Source: Haloferax gibbonsii ATCC 33959 (GTDB taxonomy: Archaea > Halobacteriota > Halobacteria > Halobacteriales > Haloferacaceae). From it: a DNA stretch of 64,000 nucleotides. Position numbers and translations under genes: made by a program. Location of the stretch: positions 143,478-207,477 of the forward strand of contig NZ_AOLJ01000014.1 in assembly GCF_000336775.1 (NCBI RefSeq), in the 5' to 3' direction. Numbering within the stretch: position 1 is the first letter of the stretch; every line of letters begins with the position of its first letter. Under the pieces are notes generated by a model. That model did no database searches, was not told the origin of the DNA, and saw only the letters and a list, made by a program, of their open reading frames with translations. Shown piece after piece: positions 27,120 through 35,404 of this stretch.

Positions 27120-29387
27120 ATGTCCGACGACGAGGCTCGCGGCGGCGACTCGCAGGCCCGGCAGAGTCAGACGACCGCGCCGGTCCGCGTCCGCGAGCGC
27201 GGAGACGGCGAGTCGACCTCAGCCGACGCCGACCTCACCGACCCCGCGCTGTACCTCAACCGCGAACTCAGCGAACTCGCCTTCCACGAGCGCGTCCTCC
27301 ACGAGGCGGTCGACGACCGCAACCCGCTTTTCGAGCGCGTCAAGTTCCTCTCGATTCTCACCTCGAACCTCGACGAGTTCTTCATGAAGCGCGTCGGCGG
27401 CCTGAAACAGCAGATGGCCGCCGGCGTGAGCGAACTGTCGCCCGACGGTCGGACGCCGAGCCGACAGTGGTCGCTCGTCCTCGACCGCGCCCGCGACCTG
27501 CTCGACCGGCAGTCGGCCTGCTTTCACGACCTCGTCCGACCCGCGCTCGCCGACGCGGGCATCGAAATCGTCGGCTACGACGACCTCGCGCCCGACGAGC
27601 GGGCGGCGCTCCGCGACTACTTCGAGGCCTCGGTCCTGCCGACGCTCACGCCCCTGACGTTCGACCCGGCGCACCCGTTCCCGTTCATCTCGAACCTCTC
27701 GCTGTCGCTCGCGGTCCGGACGACCGAGGGCGACGACGAGCCGACGAAGTTCTCGCGGGTCAAGGTCCCCGGCAACCGCCCGCGACTCGTCAACGTCGAC
27801 GAGCGCGTCGGCGACGCGGACGGGGCGACCGTCGCCGATGCCTCCACCACCGAATCCGCCGGCTCAGCCGCTCCGGTAAGGTTCGTCCCGCTCGTGGCCG
27901 TCATCGAGCGCAACATCGACCTCCTGTTTCCGAACGTCGACGTCGTCGACACCTCGGCGTTCAGGGTGACGCGGAACGCCGAGGTCCGCCGGAACGAGGA
28001 GGTCGCCGAGGGCCTCATCGCCACGATAGAGGACGTGCTCCGCCAGCGTCGGTTCGCCACGGTCGTTCGGCTGGAAGTCCAGTCGGGCACGCCCGAGGCG
28101 GTCCGCGACCTGCTCGCGGAACAGCTCGACGTGGACGACCCCGAGGTGTTCGAGCGCGACCTGCCGCTGGACTACGGGGCGCTCACGTCGCTTTTCGACC
28201 TCGACCGCCCGGAACTCGAAGTCGAGCCGTGGACGCCGCAGCCCCACCCGCGGTTCGCCGGGCGCTCCGCCGACGACCCCGAGTCGGTGTTCGCCGAAAT
28301 CGCCCGGAAGGACGTGCTCGTCCACCACCCGTACCACTCGTTTACGGGCACGGTGGGAACGTTCCTCGCGGCCGCCGCGGCCGACCCGGACGTGCTGGCC
28401 ATCAAAGCCACCATCTACCGGACCGCGCCGGACTCCGAGGTCATCGAGACGCTCATCGAGGCCGCGAAGAACGGCAAGCAGGTCGCGGTGATGGTCGAAC
28501 TCAAAGCGCGGTTCGACGAGGAGAACAACCTCCGGTGGGTCCGCCGCCTCGAAGAGGAGGGCATCCACGTCGCCTACGGCACTATCGGGCTGAAAACCCA
28601 CTCGAAGACGGCGCTCGTCGTCCGCGAGGAAGACGACGAGGTGCGACTGTACTCCCACGTCGCCACCGGGAACTACCACTCCCAGACGGCGAAGCTCTAC
28701 ACCGACCTCGGGCTGTTCACGACCGACCCCGACATCGGTCACGACCTCGTGCGCCTGTTCAACTTCTTCACCGGCCACTCGCGGCAGGAGACCTACCGGA
28801 AACTGCTGGTCGCGCCGACGAACCTCCGCGAGGAGATGACTCGGCTCGTCCGCCGGGAGGCCGACCACGCCCGCGCCGGCCGCGACGCCCGCATCGTCGC
28901 CAAGATGAACTCCCTCGAGGACCCCGCGATGGTCCGCGAACTCTACGAGGCGTCGATGGCGGGCGTCGATATCGACCTCGTGGTCCGGGGCATCTGCCGG
29001 CTCAGGCCCGGCATCGAGGGGCTCTCGGAGAACGTCTCGGTGTCGAGCGTCGTCGGGCGGTTCCTCGAACACTCGCGTATCTTCTACTTCGAGAACGGGG
29101 GCGAGCCGGACTACTACGTCGGTTCCGCGGACTGGATGACGCGCAATCTCGACCGCCGGGTCGAGGCCGTCGCGCCCGTCGAAGACCCGGAACACCGCGC
29201 CGAACTCGACGCCGTCCTCGACGCGCTCCTGTCGGACAACCGCCGGCGCTGGGTGATGGACGCCGACGGTCGGTACCAGCAACTACGCCCGACAGACGAC
29301 GCACAGGAAGTCGAGGCGCATACTGTCCTGATGAACCGGGCGCTGGCGGAGACCCACCGGTCGAAGAACGGCGACCACGAGTCGTAG
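27120..29387 (+). CDS. ppk1: Polyphosphate kinase 1
   Basis: Polymerises the gamma phosphate of ATP into inorganic polyphosphate. The 755-residue chain shows the four PPK1 parts: an N-terminal helical domain with YLNRELSELAFHERVL near residue 43, the head domain, and two phospholipase-D-like catalytic domains. The autophosphorylated histidine should be in KTHSK (about residue 500); other hallmarks are SHVATGNYHS, FFTGHS and YYVGSADWMTRN. A haloarchaeal insertion with Ala/Ser/Thr lies around residue 235-255. The first 30 residues are a disordered acidic extension. Single-gene unit. Confidence 0.95.
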   Translation: MSDDEARGGDSQARQSQTTAPVRVRERGDGESTSADADLTDPALYLNRELSELAFHERVLHEAVDDRNPLFERVKFLSILTSNLDEFFMKRVGGLKQQMAAGVSELSPDGRTPSRQWSLVLDRARDLLDRQSACFHDLVRPALADAGIEIVGYDDLAPDERAALRDYFEASVLPTLTPLTFDPAHPFPFISNLSLSLAVRTTEGDDEPTKFSRVKVPGNRPRLVNVDERVGDADGATVADASTTESAGSAAPVRFVPLVAVIERNIDLLFPNVDVVDTSAFRVTRNAEVRRNEEVAEGLIATIEDVLRQRRFATVVRLEVQSGTPEAVRDLLAEQLDVDDPEVFERDLPLDYGALTSLFDLDRPELEVEPWTPQPHPRFAGRSADDPESVFAEIARKDVLVHHPYHSFTGTVGTFLAAAAADPDVLAIKATIYRTAPDSEVIETLIEAAKNGKQVAVMVELKARFDEENNLRWVRRLEEEGIHVAYGTIGLKTHSKTALVVREEDDEVRLYSHVATGNYHSQTAKLYTDLGLFTTDPDIGHDLVRLFNFFTGHSRQETYRKLLVAPTNLREEMTRLVRREADHARAGRDARIVAKMNSLEDPAMVRELYEASMAGVDIDLVVRGICRLRPGIEGLSENVSVSSVVGRFLEHSRIFYFENGGEPDYYVGSADWMTRNLDRRVEAVAPVEDPEHRAELDAVLDALLSDNRRRWVMDADGRYQQLRPTDDAQEVEAHTVLMNRALAETHRSKNGDHES

Positions 29388-29419
29388 CGTGCCCGACACG
29401 ACTGGCCCGCACGTTTAGT

Positions 29420-29444
29420 TGGACAGAAGACATATTCTGGTCCA
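29420..29444. promoter_or_regulatory. Imperfect inverted repeat over the promoter of the lipoprotein gene
   Basis: TGGACAGAA and TTCTGGTCCA face each other with one extra base in the second arm, and the CATATT between them (29431-29436) is the best TATA box for the ATG at 29461. A repressor bound here would block TBP. The factor is unknown. Confidence 0.4.
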
Positions 29445-29460
29445 CGTTGCAGACGAGTCT

Positions 29461-29937
29461 ATGAACTCTCCTCACCACCGAAGACGTATCCTCCAGCGTA
29501 CCGGCATCGTTCTCGTCTTCGGAATCGGTCTCGCAGGATGTCTCGCCGACACACCGACTGGTGATGGCTCACCCACCACGACACACCCCGAGACGACCGA
29601 TGACCAGACGGCAACACCGGAATCCGAGACAGCAGTTCCACTCGCCGAAATTTCAGACGAGGACGCCAAAGCCCGAGCGCTCGCCGCCGAGGAAACCTAT
29701 CTCGAAAACCGTCTGCAGAACGCCACCTGTCTCCTGAGTTGGGGAACGACACCGACGACGGCGAGCAAAGAAGCGATGGTCGTCGAACGCTCTGCTGACG
29801 GCGTCGTCGTCGACGTGACGCATCCGTACTGGTACGGCAAAGAAGGCGAAGAAGCGGACTCGTCCTCGGAGGCGCTCTACCTCGTGACCGAGACGGATGT
29901 CGAACGCACCAGCGGTGACGACGTCTCTCCCTGTTGA
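29461..29937 (+). CDS. Short putative lipoprotein of unknown function
   Basis: A 158-residue exported protein. A basic N-terminus (HHRRRILQR), a hydrophobic stretch and the lipobox LAGC at about residues 24-27 mark a lipoprotein; Arg-Arg-Arg may act as a Tat signal. A Thr/Pro/Glu-rich linker follows, then a compact domain with two cysteines (NATCLLSWG and the final SPC) that could form a disulfide. The gene uses more A/T-ending and AGA-type codons than its neighbours and stands alone between two other units, so recent transfer is possible. I do not recognise a family. Confidence 0.65.
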   Translation: MNSPHHRRRILQRTGIVLVFGIGLAGCLADTPTGDGSPTTTHPETTDDQTATPESETAVPLAEISDEDAKARALAAEETYLENRLQNATCLLSWGTTPTTASKEAMVVERSADGVVVDVTHPYWYGKEGEEADSSSEALYLVTETDVERTSGDDVSPC

Positions 29938-29970
29938 CCCGAACAGCGTACCGCCGAAAAATAGCCGTCG

Positions 29971-30231
29971 TCAGGCGCTCGGTTGCACCCGCGCGAGCAC
30001 GTCGCCGCGGTCGAAGTCGCCGCCCTCGGCGACGAGTATCTCCGTGACCGTCCCCGCGGTCGGCGCGGCCACGTCGATGCTCACCTTCTCGACCTGTATC
30101 TCGCAGAGCGTCTCTCCCTCGTCGACCGCCGACCCCTCGCGGACGAACCAGTTGGCGAGGTAGCCCTCGGCCACGTCGTCGGCGTCGTCGGGCCACGAAT
30201 CGGCCGAGTTCACGTCGACCGCGTCGCTCAT
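29971..30231 (-). CDS. Stand-alone lipoyl-carrier (biotin/lipoyl attachment) protein
   Basis: An 86-residue single lipoyl domain. The hallmark is the EKV loop, Q-VEKVSIDVAAP, whose lysine at about residue 49 should carry lipoate, with EGDTL-like (VDEGETLCEI) and GxVxEI strands on either side. It is the third gene after the E1 alpha and beta genes on the same strand, 37 nt after the beta stop. In ordinary 2-oxoacid dehydrogenases this domain is part of E2; here it is a separate protein, so it probably shuttles acyl groups for the E1 pair. Confidence 0.85.
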   Translation of the reverse strand: MSDAVDVNSADSWPDDADDVAEGYLANWFVREGSAVDEGETLCEIQVEKVSIDVAAPTAGTVTEILVAEGGDFDRGDVLARVQPSA

Positions 30232-30268
30232 CGTCCGCCTCCGTCCCCGTCTGTTTCGGGCGCTCGTC

Positions 30269-31309
30269 TCATTCGTGGAGTTCGCGGACGGCCGCCGCGA
30301 TATCGTCGGTGCCGGGGTTGACCTCGTCTTCCAGCGAGCGGGCGTAGGGAATCGGCACGTCGGGGATGGCGAGGCGCTTGACGGCCGAGAGGTCGTCCAG
30401 CGCGCCCTCGGCGGCCCGCGCGATGATTTCCCCCGTCACGCCGAACGACTGGTAGTCTTCGTCCACGACGAGGAGTTTCCCGGTCTTGCGGACCGAGTCG
30501 AGCACCGTCTCGGTGTCGAGCGGCACGAGCGTCCGGAGGTCGATGACCTCGGCGTCGATGCCGTCGTCGTCGAGCTGTTCCGCGGCCTCCATCGCCCGGT
30601 GGACGTGCAGGCCGAGGGTGACCACGGTCACGTCGTCGCCGGGGCGCTTCACGTCGGCCTCGCCGAACGGAATCGTGTAGTCGTCCTTGGGAACCCCGGT
30701 CTTCGGGCCCGAGGGCGAGGGCATCCAGCCGAGGCCCATGAGGCGCTTGTGGAACATGTAGACGACCGGGTCGTCGTCGCGGATGGCGCTGTGCATCAGG
30801 CCCTTGGCGTCGTAGGCCGTCGAGGGGACGACGACTTTCATCCCCGGCAGGTGGGCGAAGGTCCCGTAGAGCGTCTGGGAGTGCTGGCCGGCGTCGTTGT
30901 AAGTTCCGCCGACGGCCGTGGTCAGCACCATCGGGACCGAAAAGGACCCGCCGCTCATGTAGGTGTTCTTCGCCATGTTGTTGTAGATCTGGTCCATGGC
31001 GACGCCGAAGAAGTCGACGAACATCAGTTCGGCAATCGGGCGCATGCCGGCCTGTGCGGCCCCGACGGCCGCGCCGAGGTAGGCCGTCTCGCTGATGGGC
31101 ACGTCCATCACGCGGTCGCGGCCGAACTCGTCCAAGAGGCCGGTCGTACTGGAGAAGATGCCGCCGTAGTCGGCGACGTCCTCGCCCATGTAGAACACCT
31201 CCTCGTTCTCGCGCATCTCCCACGCGATGGCTTCCACCATCGCCCTGCTCATGGTCAGTTCGCGGTCCGTCTCGGTCGCTTCCGTGTAGTCTCGTGATTC
31301 GGTCGCCAT
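30269..31309 (-). CDS. 2-oxoacid dehydrogenase E1 component, beta subunit
   Basis: A 346-residue transketolase-like subunit that pairs with E1 alpha to decarboxylate a 2-oxoacid with thiamine diphosphate. Typical blocks are GEDVADYGGIF, PISETAYLGAAVGAA, and the C-terminal LVVDEDYQSFGVTGEI; the catalytic His region near MFHKRLMG is present. Its ATG shares one base with the alpha stop (TGATG). Substrate is uncertain: branched-chain oxoacids, pyruvate or acetoin are all possible. In Haloferax, pyruvate and oxoglutarate are normally handled by ferredoxin oxidoreductases. Confidence 0.92.
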   Translation of the reverse strand: MATESRDYTEATETDRELTMSRAMVEAIAWEMRENEEVFYMGEDVADYGGIFSSTTGLLDEFGRDRVMDVPISETAYLGAAVGAAQAGMRPIAELMFVDFFGVAMDQIYNNMAKNTYMSGGSFSVPMVLTTAVGGTYNDAGQHSQTLYGTFAHLPGMKVVVPSTAYDAKGLMHSAIRDDDPVVYMFHKRLMGLGWMPSPSGPKTGVPKDDYTIPFGEADVKRPGDDVTVVTLGLHVHRAMEAAEQLDDDGIDAEVIDLRTLVPLDTETVLDSVRKTGKLLVVDEDYQSFGVTGEIIARAAEGALDDLSAVKRLAIPDVPIPYARSLEDEVNPGTDDIAAAVRELHE

Positions 31310-32370
31310 CAGTTGTCACCTCCCGTCTCGCCGGCGTCGTCCGGCGCGTCTGTCGCGCTCCCGCCGTCCGTCGCCGCCTGCGCCGGCGGGTTCGTAAACA
31401 CGTTCTCGTACGCCTCCTCCGGGGCCGGTTCGGGCTGCTCTTTGGCCCACGAAATCGCCTCCTCGACCCGCTCGTGGGCGCGCTCTCGAATCTCGTCGAG
31501 TTCGTCGTCGGTCACGCCGTGCGAGCGGAGGTCCTCGGCGAGTCGCTCGATGGAGTCGCGCTGCTTCGCGCGGTCGATGTCGGCCTCCGGTCGATAGGCT
31601 TCGGCGTCGCCCATGAAGTGGCCCATCCGGCGGTGGACCTGTACCTCGATGAGCGTCGGCCCGTTGCCGTCGCGGGCGCGCATCACGGCCTCGCCCGCGG
31701 CCTCGTAGACCGCCGTGGCGTCGTCGGAGTCGATTCGGACGCCCGGCAGGTCGAAGCCGGCGGCGCGCTGTGCGCCGTTCTGCACGTCGGTCACGCGGTC
31801 TTTCGGCATGCTGATGGCCCAGTCGTTGTCCTCGACGACGAAGACGACCGGGAGGTCGTGGACCGCCGCGAGGTTCAGCGATTCGAGGAAGCCGCCCTGG
31901 TCGATAGCGCCCTCCCCGAGGAAGGCGACGGCCACGGCGTCGGTGTTCCGCTTTTTCGCCGCCATCGCCGCGCCGACCGCCGGCGGACAGCCCTGCGCGA
32001 TGATGCCCGAACACGCGAAGTTCACGTCGGGGTCGAACAGGTGCATGTGCCCGCCCTTCCCGCGGCAGAGCCCCGTCTTCCGGCCGAAAATCTCGGCGGT
32101 CATGCGCTTGAGGTCGACGCCCTTCGCGATGGCGATGTGGTGCGGTCGGTGCGGCGCGGTCACCGTGTCGTCGTCTCGGAGGTGCATGCAGACGCCCGCT
32201 CCGGACGCCTCGTGGCCGGCCGCGAGGTGGAGCTCGCCGGGAATCGGCCCCGCCGAGATGTCGAACGCCGGCTGCTTGCCGACGAGGTACTCGTCCACCA
32301 GTCGCTCCTCGTAGTGCCGAGCGGTCACCATCTGCTCGTACATCGTCTGTAGGTCGGTAACACTCACCAT
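31309..32370 (-). CDS. 2-oxoacid dehydrogenase E1 component, alpha subunit
   Basis: A 353-residue ThDP-dependent subunit. The blocks RCRGKGGHMHLF-like (GLCRGKGGHMHLF), VGAAMAAK and FLGEGAIDQGGFLESLNLAAVHDLPVV (ThDP/Mg site, ending in VEDNDWAIS) are diagnostic, and VHRRMGHFMGDAEAYR matches the acetoin/pyruvate/branched-chain E1 group. The C-terminal 45 residues are a disordered acidic tail. I start at MVSVTDLQ because an AT-rich promoter lies 32-50 nt upstream. It leads a three-gene unit with E1 beta and a lipoyl carrier; E2 and E3 genes are not in this window. Confidence 0.92.
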   Translation of the reverse strand: MVSVTDLQTMYEQMVTARHYEERLVDEYLVGKQPAFDISAGPIPGELHLAAGHEASGAGVCMHLRDDDTVTAPHRPHHIAIAKGVDLKRMTAEIFGRKTGLCRGKGGHMHLFDPDVNFACSGIIAQGCPPAVGAAMAAKKRNTDAVAVAFLGEGAIDQGGFLESLNLAAVHDLPVVFVVEDNDWAISMPKDRVTDVQNGAQRAAGFDLPGVRIDSDDATAVYEAAGEAVMRARDGNGPTLIEVQVHRRMGHFMGDAEAYRPEADIDRAKQRDSIERLAEDLRSHGVTDDELDEIRERAHERVEEAISWAKEQPEPAPEEAYENVFTNPPAQAATDGGSATDAPDDAGETGGDN

Positions 32371-32401
32371 AGTTGGCGTGCGGGTGTACTCCCGAGTATC
32401 T

Positions 32402-32413
32402 ATTAACATTAAT
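32402..32413. promoter_or_regulatory. Palindrome in the E1 alpha promoter
   Basis: ATTAACATTAAT is a perfect 5+2+5 palindrome 32-43 nt before the E1 alpha ATG. It overlaps the probable TATA box and could be an operator. The 32371-32509 space also carries the promoter of the divergent hydrolase gene. Confidence 0.4.
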
Positions 32414-32509
32414 TGTGTAAGTCATGACCATCAGAACGAACGGACTGCGGATTCACGCGAAGCGACGGGTCGAGACAGGTCTAAGCCCGGTTCGAGCGTA
32501 TCGTCTCGC

Positions 32510-33151
32510 ATGAACGACACGACGACGAACCTCGTCTCGATACCCGTCGGCGACGCGGTGCTGGAGGGCGACCTCCGCGTTCCGTCCGGGGCGTCGGGGC
32601 TCGTGGTGTTCGCCCACGGCAGCGGCAGCAGTCGGAAGAGCCCGCGGAACAACTTCGTCGCCGAGGTCATCCGCGACCGCGGGCTCGGGACGCTCCTTTT
32701 CGACCTGCTCACGGAGGCGGAAGACGAGACGTACGAGACGCGGTTCGACATCCCGCTTCTGACCGAGCGACTGCTCGGCGCGACCGAGTGGCTCCGCGGC
32801 CGCGACGACGTCGCGGCCCTCGACTACGGCTACTTCGGGTCGAGCACCGGCGCGGCGGCGGCGGTCCTCGCGGCGGCCGACCTCGGCGACGACGCCGGCG
32901 CGGTCGTCTCTCGCGGCGGGCGCGTCGACCTCGCGGAGTCGCGGCTCGGCGACGTGACGGCACCGACGCTGTTCGTCGTCGGCGGTGCCGACGAGCCGGT
33001 TTTGAGCCTGAACCGCGACGCGTTCGCCCGACTGGACTGCGAGAAGTCGTTGGAAGTCGTCGCCGGCGCGGGCCACCTGTTCGAGGGGCCGGGCGAACTG
33101 GACGAGGTGGCCGACCTCGCCGCCGACTGGTTCGAGAGCCACCTCGGCTGA
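32510..33151 (+). CDS. Alpha/beta hydrolase (dienelactone hydrolase-like)
   Basis: A 213-residue serine hydrolase. The oxyanion region FAHGSGSSRKSPRNN, the nucleophile elbow GSSTGA near residue 115, the acid in GGADEPV and the histidine in GAGHLFEGPG complete the expected triad. The short lid fits the dienelactone hydrolase or phosphoribosyltransferase-linked hydrolase branch; in many bacteria such proteins are joined to a phosphoribosyltransferase domain, which is absent here. Start ATG with the first strand IPVGDAVLEGDLRVP just after. Substrate unknown. Divergent from the oxoacid dehydrogenase genes. Confidence 0.9.
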   Translation: MNDTTTNLVSIPVGDAVLEGDLRVPSGASGLVVFAHGSGSSRKSPRNNFVAEVIRDRGLGTLLFDLLTEAEDETYETRFDIPLLTERLLGATEWLRGRDDVAALDYGYFGSSTGAAAAVLAAADLGDDAGAVVSRGGRVDLAESRLGDVTAPTLFVVGGADEPVLSLNRDAFARLDCEKSLEVVAGAGHLFEGPGELDEVADLAADWFESHLG

Positions 33152-33200
33152 GGGCGTCGCCTGCGGTCGCCGGCGACCGCGGAGCGGGGGGTCGGGACGG

Positions 33201-33388
33201 TCAGCGCGAGAACTTGCGGTCCTTCGCGGGGTCTTCGACGACGACCCACCAGCGGACGTCCTCCTTCGGGTGGCGGCGCTCGACGTGTTCGTCGAGTCGC
33301 CCCCGGAGTCGAAACCGCGGCCGCAGCGGTTGCAGCGGTGGCGTCTGTTGGTCGTGGGTACGGATACGCCGTAGATGATACTCGACAT
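33201..33388 (-). pseudogene. C2H2 zinc-finger protein gene interrupted by a single-base frameshift
   Basis: Two minus-strand frames together encode one small zinc finger. From the ATG at 33388 the first frame gives the N-terminus and the knuckle RCNRCGRGFDSG. The other frame then gives RLDEHVERRHPKEDVRWWVVVEDPAKDRKFSR to the stop at 33201. Adding one base in the C5 run at 33300-33304 joins them into C-x2-C-x12-H-x4-H, a textbook C2H2 finger. As given, no frame holds all four zinc ligands: the intact frame from ATG 33392 has the two His but not the Cys pair. Either the gene is mutated, the run is misread, or slippage on the homopolymer restores it. Confidence 0.7.
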
Positions 33389-33444
33389 ACATGGGTGGAC
33401 GCTTCCGACGCGACCGAACTGTTGTAGACGGCCTGAACCGGTAC

Positions 33445-33451
33445 GTTTAGA
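33445..33451 (+). promoter_or_regulatory. Putative TATA box of the FNT-USP gene
   Basis: GTTTAGA lies 27-33 nt before the ATG at 33478, fitting a leaderless transcript. It is flanked by AACCGGTAC and AACGGTT, a loose inverted repeat. Confidence 0.4.
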
Positions 33452-33477
33452 ACGGTTTATTCGAAAAACACCGCTCA

Positions 33478-35289
33478 ATGACAGAACCCGAGTCGACGGA
33501 GCTCGACGAATCCGTTCGCGAGGCCGTCGAACGGTCACGAAGCGGCGCGCCGGCGGTCGGTTCGGTGGTTCGCGACCGTTTTTCGTCCGACGAGGTGTTC
33601 CAGCGCATCGTCGCGGCCGCGGACGAGGAGATAACCTCCGGGGCGCGGGAACTGTTCTTCAGCGCCCTCGCCGCGGGCTTCGCGATTACGATCACGTTCC
33701 TCCTCTACGTCTCGATGAAGGCGTCCACCGGCGGCGACCCGGTGTTAAGTGCGATGCTCTACCCGCTCGGGTTCATCTACATCATCATCGGGGGCTATCA
33801 GCTCTACACCGAGAACACGCTCCCGCCGGTCGCGTTGACGCTGGAGCGGTTGGCCAGTATCCCCGCGCTCTTGCGTAACTGGGTCGTCGTCCTCGCGGGG
33901 AACCTCTTCGGCGGGACGCTCGGTGCGGCCGCCCTCGCCTTCGGCGGCGTCCTCTCGCCGGAAGCCGCGAACGCGGCGCTCGAACTCGCTCAGAAGGGCG
34001 TCGAGACGCCATGGTGGAGTCTCTTCTTCAAGGCCGCGTTCGCCGGCCTCATCGTCGCCGGCGTCGTCTGGGTCACCTTCGCCGCCCGCGACACCATCTC
34101 TCGTCTCGTCGTCGTCTACCTCGCGTTCCTCGCGGTCCCGCTGGGTGGCCTCTTCCACGTCGTCGTCTCCTACACCGAGATGGTCTACCTCGTGATGAAC
34201 GGCCAGCTGGCGTTCCTCGTCGGCCTGACCGAGTTCGTCGTCCCCGTCCTGTTGGGCAACACCTTCGGCGGCGTCGTCCTCGTCACCGTCGTCAACTACT
34301 TCCAGACGACGGAAAACCGGTTAGAATCCGCTCGTTTCGAGGGCGCGAAACGGCAGCTCTCGGTTCGCGAGTGGGTGCTGGGTGGGCTCGCGGGACGGTC
34401 GTACGTCCCGCTCATCGAGACCGAAGAGGGAACCGAAGACCACCCGGACTCCTACCGGGTCGTCGTCCCCATCGCGAACCCGCGGACCGAGTCGCACGTC
34501 GTCGAACTCGCCTGCGCGCTCGCGAAGTCGAAAGAGGACGCCATCGTCGACATCGTCCACGTGGTGCAGGTCCCCTCGCGCGTCTCGCAACGCTACGGTG
34601 CCGCACAGAACCAGCGGATTATCGCACACTCCAACGAGCAGCTCGAAGACGCCCGTGAACGCGCTGCCGGCTACGATATCGAAGCCCGCACGTCGACCGT
34701 CGTCTCACACCGCTCGTTCGAGGAGATATTCACCGTCGCCCGCCGCAAAGACGCGGACCTCGTCGTCATGGGCTGGAGCAACGACCGAATCTGGGCGGGA
34801 GGACGTGCAGAGCGGACGATGAGCGAGTTGACGAGTCGCCTGCCCTGCGACTTCCTCGTCCTCAACGACCGGAACTACGACACCAGCCGACTCCTCTTGC
34901 CGACGGTCGATAGCGCCCACTCGGCGCTGAGTGCCGAGGTCGCGAAGTCCCTCCACTCGACCGTCGGGTCGGAGGTGACGCTCCTTCACGTCGTCGACGG
35001 CCCGGACGACCGCGAACGGGGCGAGGCGTTCCTCTCCGACTGGGCGACCGAACACGGCCTGCAGGACGCGGCGCGAATCGTCGACGACTCCGGCGACATC
35101 GAACGAGCCATCGCCGACCGGGCCGACAGCCACTCGATGGTGCTGATGGGAGCGACCGAACAGGGCCTTCTCACTCGACTCCTGACCGACTCGCTGCACC
35201 TCGACGTGGTCAACGACACCGACCACGCGGTTCTCCTGGTGGAGCGCGCCACCGACCGAAGCCTCAGGCAGCGTCTGTTCGGACGCTGA
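33478..35289 (+). CDS. Formate/nitrite transporter fused to two universal-stress-protein domains
   Basis: A 603-residue fusion. Residues about 45-280 form a six-helix formate/nitrite transporter (FNT) domain with signature turns NWVVVLAGNLFGG and PVLLGNTFGGVVLV, a channel for small monocarboxylates or nitrite. From about residue 320 two USP domains follow: YRVVVPIANPRTESHVVELA and then RLLLPTVDSAHSALSAEVAK, each with a nucleotide-type loop (VVMGWSNDR; VLMGATEQG). The USP tail presumably senses ATP or stress and modulates the channel. Substrate is not certain; YfdC-like FNTs are the nearest relatives I recall. Confidence 0.88.
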   Translation: MTEPESTELDESVREAVERSRSGAPAVGSVVRDRFSSDEVFQRIVAAADEEITSGARELFFSALAAGFAITITFLLYVSMKASTGGDPVLSAMLYPLGFIYIIIGGYQLYTENTLPPVALTLERLASIPALLRNWVVVLAGNLFGGTLGAAALAFGGVLSPEAANAALELAQKGVETPWWSLFFKAAFAGLIVAGVVWVTFAARDTISRLVVVYLAFLAVPLGGLFHVVVSYTEMVYLVMNGQLAFLVGLTEFVVPVLLGNTFGGVVLVTVVNYFQTTENRLESARFEGAKRQLSVREWVLGGLAGRSYVPLIETEEGTEDHPDSYRVVVPIANPRTESHVVELACALAKSKEDAIVDIVHVVQVPSRVSQRYGAAQNQRIIAHSNEQLEDARERAAGYDIEARTSTVVSHRSFEEIFTVARRKDADLVVMGWSNDRIWAGGRAERTMSELTSRLPCDFLVLNDRNYDTSRLLLPTVDSAHSALSAEVAKSLHSTVGSEVTLLHVVDGPDDRERGEAFLSDWATEHGLQDAARIVDDSGDIERAIADRADSHSMVLMGATEQGLLTRLLTDSLHLDVVNDTDHAVLLVERATDRSLRQRLFGR

Positions 35290-35404
35290 GGCGGTCGGCT
35301 ACTCTCCTCGCGGCCGTTCGCTCTCTGCAACTCAGTAGCGTCGGCATTCGAACTGATCGCCGGCGACCGCGCCGTTTTTGTAACCGTAGGAGAGACAAAT
35401 TCGT

